From positions 1 through 43,605 of the forward strand of contig JBBROU010000028.1 of NCBI GenBank assembly GCA_038229055.1: a DNA stretch of 43,605 nucleotides, written 5' to 3'. This document shows, piece by piece, positions 40,325 to 43,605 of the stretch; the stretch's first letter is position 1, and every line of letters starts with the position of its first letter. The stretch comes from JANYJA01 sp038229055 (GTDB lineage: Bacteria; Acidobacteriota; Terriglobia; Bryobacterales; Bryobacteraceae). The position numbers and the translations under genes are program-made. The notes beneath the pieces were generated by a model. That model ran no database searches. It saw nothing but the letters and a program-made list of their open reading frames with translations, and was not told the DNA's origin.

Positions 40325-41289
40325 GATGCAAACACCTCGGCAATGCTTCGCGGTGGATGCTGGATCAGCCCCCGGGCGCGCCGTCGAACCCCATCCCGCA
40401 GGTCGTCGGATCGAATATACTCCGCCGGAGATTTACCGTCCACGCGCGACAGCAGCAAGCACCCGAGGTGTTCAAGCGTCGCGGCCTCGAGCCAGTCGAG
40501 CTCGTCCGGAATTGTGGAACGGAGCCCAGTCCAGAACGCGTCTGCCATGCCGGCAAATGACGTCCTCAGATAAAGCGATTTCAGTAGAAAATGATTCAGC
40601 AGAAACGCGGCGTCAAAAGCGGGGTCGCCGAAGTGAATCACCTCGAAATCAATCGCGACCACATCGTCCCCGCGCACCAGAAAATTTTTGGGGCTCCAAT
40701 CGCCATGCACCAGACTCACGCGCCTGGCCGCCGACCTTTCGAGCATCTGCGCGAAGTAATCGGCCAGATCGGGATGCCGCAACGCCGTGGTCCCGTAATA
40801 AGGATCCAGCCGAAGTTGCCGGAACACCGTTTGATCCCCGAACGCCCGTTCGGCTTCGTTGTTCCGCCAGCTTTCCGAGATGATCCGGCCCAGCAATTTA
40901 CCGGCGGCCGCGGCGGTCTTCAAATTCCGTTCGCCCGCGAGCAGCCGTTCTTTCCAGGCCTGCGAATCCGGATGCGCCGCTTCCATGGCGAAAATGCAGT
41001 TGTTCAGATCTTCGAATACGACGGGCGGCACGCAATTTCCGCCCACACGATCTCTTACCCATCGCATCGCCTGGCACTCGCGGGCAATGCGGTTCCGGTC
41101 CGACGTCCACTCCTCGGCAACGCGCAATTTCGCCAGCGATTGCTTGGCCACGATCCGCCGGCCGGCGAATTCGATCAGCAAGACCGTGTTCGAAACTCCT
41201 CCGCCCAGAGGCGTGACACACGCGCCGCCCGCAGGCATTCCGTGCGATGACAAATAGGCTCCGGCGTTGTCCTCGGTCAGCTCGAACAA
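40321..41289 (-). CDS. APH-fold small-molecule kinase coupled to the enolase paralogue
   Basis: 322 residues, choline/MTR-kinase-like branch of the APH fold. TPLGGGVSNTVLLIEFAGRR is the nucleotide loop, IVAKQSLAKLR holds the ATP Lys, VSLVHGDWSPKNFLVRGDDV is the catalytic loop (HGDWSPKN), and AIDFEVIHFGDPAFDAAFLL holds the metal-binding Asp-Phe-Glu. The substrate is unknown; 5-methylthioribose kinases and sugar kinases share these features. Its stop overlaps the enolase start (ATGA), so the two proteins are made together and may act on the same phosphorylated compound. Confidence 0.85.
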   Translation of the reverse strand: MFELTEDNAGAYLSSHGMPAGGACVTPLGGGVSNTVLLIEFAGRRIVAKQSLAKLRVAEEWTSDRNRIARECQAMRWVRDRVGGNCVPPVVFEDLNNCIFAMEAAHPDSQAWKERLLAGERNLKTAAAAGKLLGRIISESWRNNEAERAFGDQTVFRQLRLDPYYGTTALRHPDLADYFAQMLERSAARRVSLVHGDWSPKNFLVRGDDVVAIDFEVIHFGDPAFDAAFLLNHFLLKSLYLRTSFAGMADAFWTGLRSTIPDELDWLEAATLEHLGCLLLSRVDGKSPAEYIRSDDLRDGVRRRARGLIQHPPRSIAEVFAS

Positions 41290-41371
41290 CCGAACATCTT
41301 ATCAAGAGCCCAATCGTAGGCTTGTCAAAGCCCTACTAAAGTGTTGGGGAATTCAGCCGATAACACTAGTA

Positions 41372-42016
41372 ATGACGCCCACGACAAGTTCGAAAGCAGT
41401 TTTGGTCTGTGACACTCAGCCCCTGGTCGCGGAAGGAGTTCGATCGCTGCTGAGCATCTGTGACGACCTCAGCTACGCCGGCGCGATTGCCACCTTGGCC
41501 GGCGGTACAGAACTTGTTAGAGCCCTGCACCCGGCCGTGGTCCTCATCGACAAAGCGTTCGGGATGCAGCCCGTCGCGGACTGGCTCGGACAACTGAAAG
41601 CCCAATCCATTTCGTGCGCCGTTGTTTGGGGCGTGGGCATCAGCAACGCCGAGGCACTGAAACTAGTTCAGGCCGGTGCTCAGGGGATCATTCAGAAAAC
41701 CGCCGACGCCGACACTTTGCTGAATTGCCTGCGCGCGGTTACGCACGGACAAACGTGGATGGAAGACACCATTTTCGCAGTGCAGTCCATGTCCGATCGC
41801 GTTGGACGTTCGCCGCTCACGAATCGCGAAAATCAGGTGGTGGAGTTGGTTGAGAAGGGAATGCGGAACAAGGATATTGCGGGGCAACTCGGAATTCAAA
41901 CCGGAACCGTGAAGATCCACATGAAGCACATCTTCGAAAAAACCGGATGCCGCGGGCGTTACGGCCTCGCCCTATCCGGCCTGCGCGAGAAGGGTCAGAT
42001 CCAACTCTCGATGTAG
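41372..42016 (+). CDS. LuxR/NarL-type response regulator
   Basis: 214 residues from ATG 41372; longer frames would overlap the divergent kinase gene. Residues 1-120 form a receiver domain (KAVLVCDTQPLVAEGVRSLL, a likely phospho-acceptor Asp in VVLIDKAFGMQ, Lys in GIIQKTADADTLL). Residues ~145-205 form a LuxR HTH: SPLTNRENQVVELVEKGMRN, KDIAGQLGIQTGTVKIHMKH, IFEKTGCRGRYGLA. Only one acidic residue is visible in the N-terminal acidic pocket (CDT), so phosphorylation control may be weakened. No histidine kinase is nearby; target genes unknown. Confidence 0.9.
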   Translation: MTPTTSSKAVLVCDTQPLVAEGVRSLLSICDDLSYAGAIATLAGGTELVRALHPAVVLIDKAFGMQPVADWLGQLKAQSISCAVVWGVGISNAEALKLVQAGAQGIIQKTADADTLLNCLRAVTHGQTWMEDTIFAVQSMSDRVGRSPLTNRENQVVELVEKGMRNKDIAGQLGIQTGTVKIHMKHIFEKTGCRGRYGLALSGLREKGQIQLSM

Positions 42017-42279
42017 GAATTCGCCTAGGGTGGGGACAGGATTTCAATCCGCCCGCGGCCACCGCAAGGAAATCGCTCTGCGGTCACGGAACGGGCTCGG
42101 CCATATCGCGAGCGCGGGTGGCGGTCCAGCCAACGTCCACACATTCGGGCAGAATGACCAGCCGGCATCCAGTTTCCCCCGCGGTTGCGGAGCATAGCAT
42201 CCGCCCTCTCCGTATTCTCCGACACGCGCCCGTGCTCTACCAGAATCTGTCCCATTCCTGCCTTGCAAGGGGGCCGACG

Positions 42280-43605
42280 TCATGCGAATCTCGCCCCAAT
42301 TTCCGTCGTTGTGCCAATGTCGTAAACGGCGACCGCGTTGTTGTGCAGCAGGGCAGCTGCCGCGTGCCGCAGCGCACCGCGCTCTGTGCCCATGTTGAGG
42401 TTCTGGTCGCTCAGTGCTTCGGCCAGAATTCCGCGCGTGATCTGGGCCGAGCCGCACGCCATCTCCACGGTCGTCGAGTCGTGGCTACACGTGATCTTGT
42501 GGTAGGGGACGTAATTCCACCACGTGGTGATCGCCTCACGGAAAAAGGCCGGGCTCAACACGGGTTGCCAGCATGTGTCGATGTAGACGTTGGGGTGGAA
42601 CTTCGCCAGCCACCCGGCCTCGCGGAGGAATGGCCAGCAGTGAATCATCACTAGCTTCATCTTGCGGTATCGCTGTGCCAACGCACCGAGCGGTAGAGGC
42701 GATGACTGCGGCAGATTGTTGGTCCCGACGTGGACCTGATGGGGCCAATTGTAGTCGTCAGCCAATTTGCAGCACTCGTGCATGACCCAATCCTGGAACA
42801 CCGTCACCTCGGCGGCAGTGCGCTTCCCCGTCCACCGGACCTCACTGTCCGTTCGCGGCAGGTACTCGAGGTTCCGCCGGTAGGCCTGCAGTTGCTTGAT
42901 GCCGCGCGCGCGCTGCCGGGCAGCACGTTCGAAGAGAGCGCGGAGAAATTCGCGCCAACTGGCAGGATCAACTGGCTCGACACCGGCGATGCGGGCGAGC
43001 GCGCGGCGCCGCGGCGAATCTTCATTGCCGAGATCCAGGAACGGATCGATGCGCATGATGGTATGGGTGAACGAACGTTCCTGGGCTGCACTCCCGAGGC
43101 TTTCGTCTGTGGCGTAAAACTCGGGGTGCACGATGCGGATGAGCTGGCTGAAGCGAGCCTCTCGCATTGCCGTCTTGTACCACTCAAAGAGCTTCGCATA
43201 GCGCGATGCGACGGCGGCGTCCAGTTTCCAGGCGCTCTGCTTGTCAAGCCGGTCCAGATCGACCCCATAGAGTTGTAGAATGCCGCGCCGCGTGCATTGG
43301 TAAACTCCGGTGTAGCGATGCTGCTCGAGCGCGGGACGGAGCAGGGAAAAAGCTTCCCAGCCACTTTCGCGCGTTAATTCTCGGACGGGCTTGCCGCGCG
43401 GCAAAAGAGCGGTTAGGTCAGCCCCCCGCCTGCCAGCCAGCCGCGAAAGTACGGCTCCAGAACCAAGTCCATGAACCCGGTGCGGGTGGTGGGGAGGGCG
43501 CCCGGCTCCACGTCTGCCCGGAAACCCTCTGGAGTGGTACCGATCGAATCGATGCTGCCCCAGTGCTCATGCCCGCAGAAGTTCGGCAGGTCGGAAAACT
43601 GGAGA
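42280..43605 (-). CDS. Amidohydrolase-superfamily protein, 5' partial, apparent frameshift in a G6 run
   Basis: The body (42280-43404, ~374 residues) is a TIM-barrel amidohydrolase of the PF04909/uronate-isomerase-like group: PLPLGALAQRYRKMKLVMIH, CWPFLREAGWLAKFHPNVYI, DTCWQPVLSPAFFREAIT and HKITCSHDSTTVEMACGS with the late metal Asp. Upstream, another frame from the window edge reads FSDLPNFCGHEHWGSIDSIG, containing an HxH-like metal motif, up to YFRGWLAGGG before a stop. The two join if one G is added to the C6 (G6 on this strand) run at 43422-43427, giving LAGGGADLTALLPRGKPVRE. So this is one gene with a homopolymer slip (error or mutation), and its start lies outside the window. Substrate unknown. 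Confidence 0.75.

Noticed and set aside
42025..42255. Possible small minus-strand gene between the LuxR regulator and the amidohydrolase
   Set aside because: 76 Arg-rich codons with no ribosome site and no recognisable domain. The 263-bp gap otherwise shows no RNA gene, terminator or promoter that I can support.
1..43605. Insertion sequences, integrase or phage genes marking the lanthipeptide locus as a mobile island
   Set aside because: No transposase, integrase, terminal repeat or att-like duplication of the tRNA-Val end was found in the window.

Overview
The window looks like a chromosomal segment of a GC-rich soil bacterium of the Acidobacteriota, most likely a Solibacter/Bryobacter-type lineage. 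This rests on gene content, not on a marker gene: a DUF1501 plus DUF1549/DUF1553 pair, a CRTAC1 (FG-GAP/ASPIC-UnbV) protein beside a run of secreted TPR proteins, an ECF sigma/anti-sigma/secretin-like triad, a reaction-centre-type cytochrome c, many secreted carbohydrate-active proteins, and genes packed with 4-bp ATGA overlaps.

Layout. 1-6.8 kb: a cut methyltransferase, a DUF1501/DUF1549 pair, an NHL-repeat protein and a mutarotase-fold secreted protein. 6.8-12.6 kb: an orphan HigA antitoxin with only the tail of its HigB toxin, then a five-gene chain of 4-bp overlaps (one unknown secreted protein, three TPR proteins, one PA2169-type helical-bundle protein), a tRNA-Val(GAC) and a CRTAC1 gene. 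12.6-14.05 kb: two adjacent decayed genes (DUF72 and an SDR). 14.1-16.6 kb: an outer-membrane barrel protein divergent from an SDR-GH5 pair.

16.6-21.3 kb is the most interesting part. It holds what looks like a complete, unusual lanthipeptide (RiPP) locus: a small unknown protein, a 296-residue precursor-like protein whose last ~190 residues hold 28 Cys and about 49 Ser/Thr with four exact 13-residue tandem repeats, then three overlapping enzymes: an APH-fold kinase, a HopA1-family protein (presumed phospho-Ser/Thr lyase) and a zinc-site LanC cyclase. Kinase plus HopA1 is the split dehydratase known from class V lanthipeptides and thioamitides. Pairing it with a separate LanC and a long repetitive precursor is unusual. 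A hairpin pair with mutually exclusive folds lies between precursor and enzymes. No exporter or leader protease is in the window.

21.3-34.7 kb: a trans-sulfuration PLP enzyme, an IclR remnant, an S41 peptidase, a membrane J-domain protein, the sigma/anti-sigma/secretin-like operon (sigma gene frameshifted), a fused indolepyruvate:ferredoxin oxidoreductase whose 3' end is antisense to a diheme cytochrome gene, a coiled-coil methyltransferase, QueF, a TIGR00300 protein and a HAF-like repeat protein. 34.7-43.6 kb: a frameshifted zeta-toxin gene with its small partner intact, amidohydrolase, GH88, a SET-domain protein, an enolase paralogue with altered active-site residues coupled to a second APH-fold kinase, a LuxR-type regulator and an amidohydrolase that runs off the window.

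A recurring theme is loss by small indels: both toxin-antitoxin-like loci have a broken toxin and an intact partner, and the sigma factor and last amidohydrolase each carry a single indel. Some of these could be assembly errors. The DUF72/SDR pair, with several shifts and internal deletions, is real decay.
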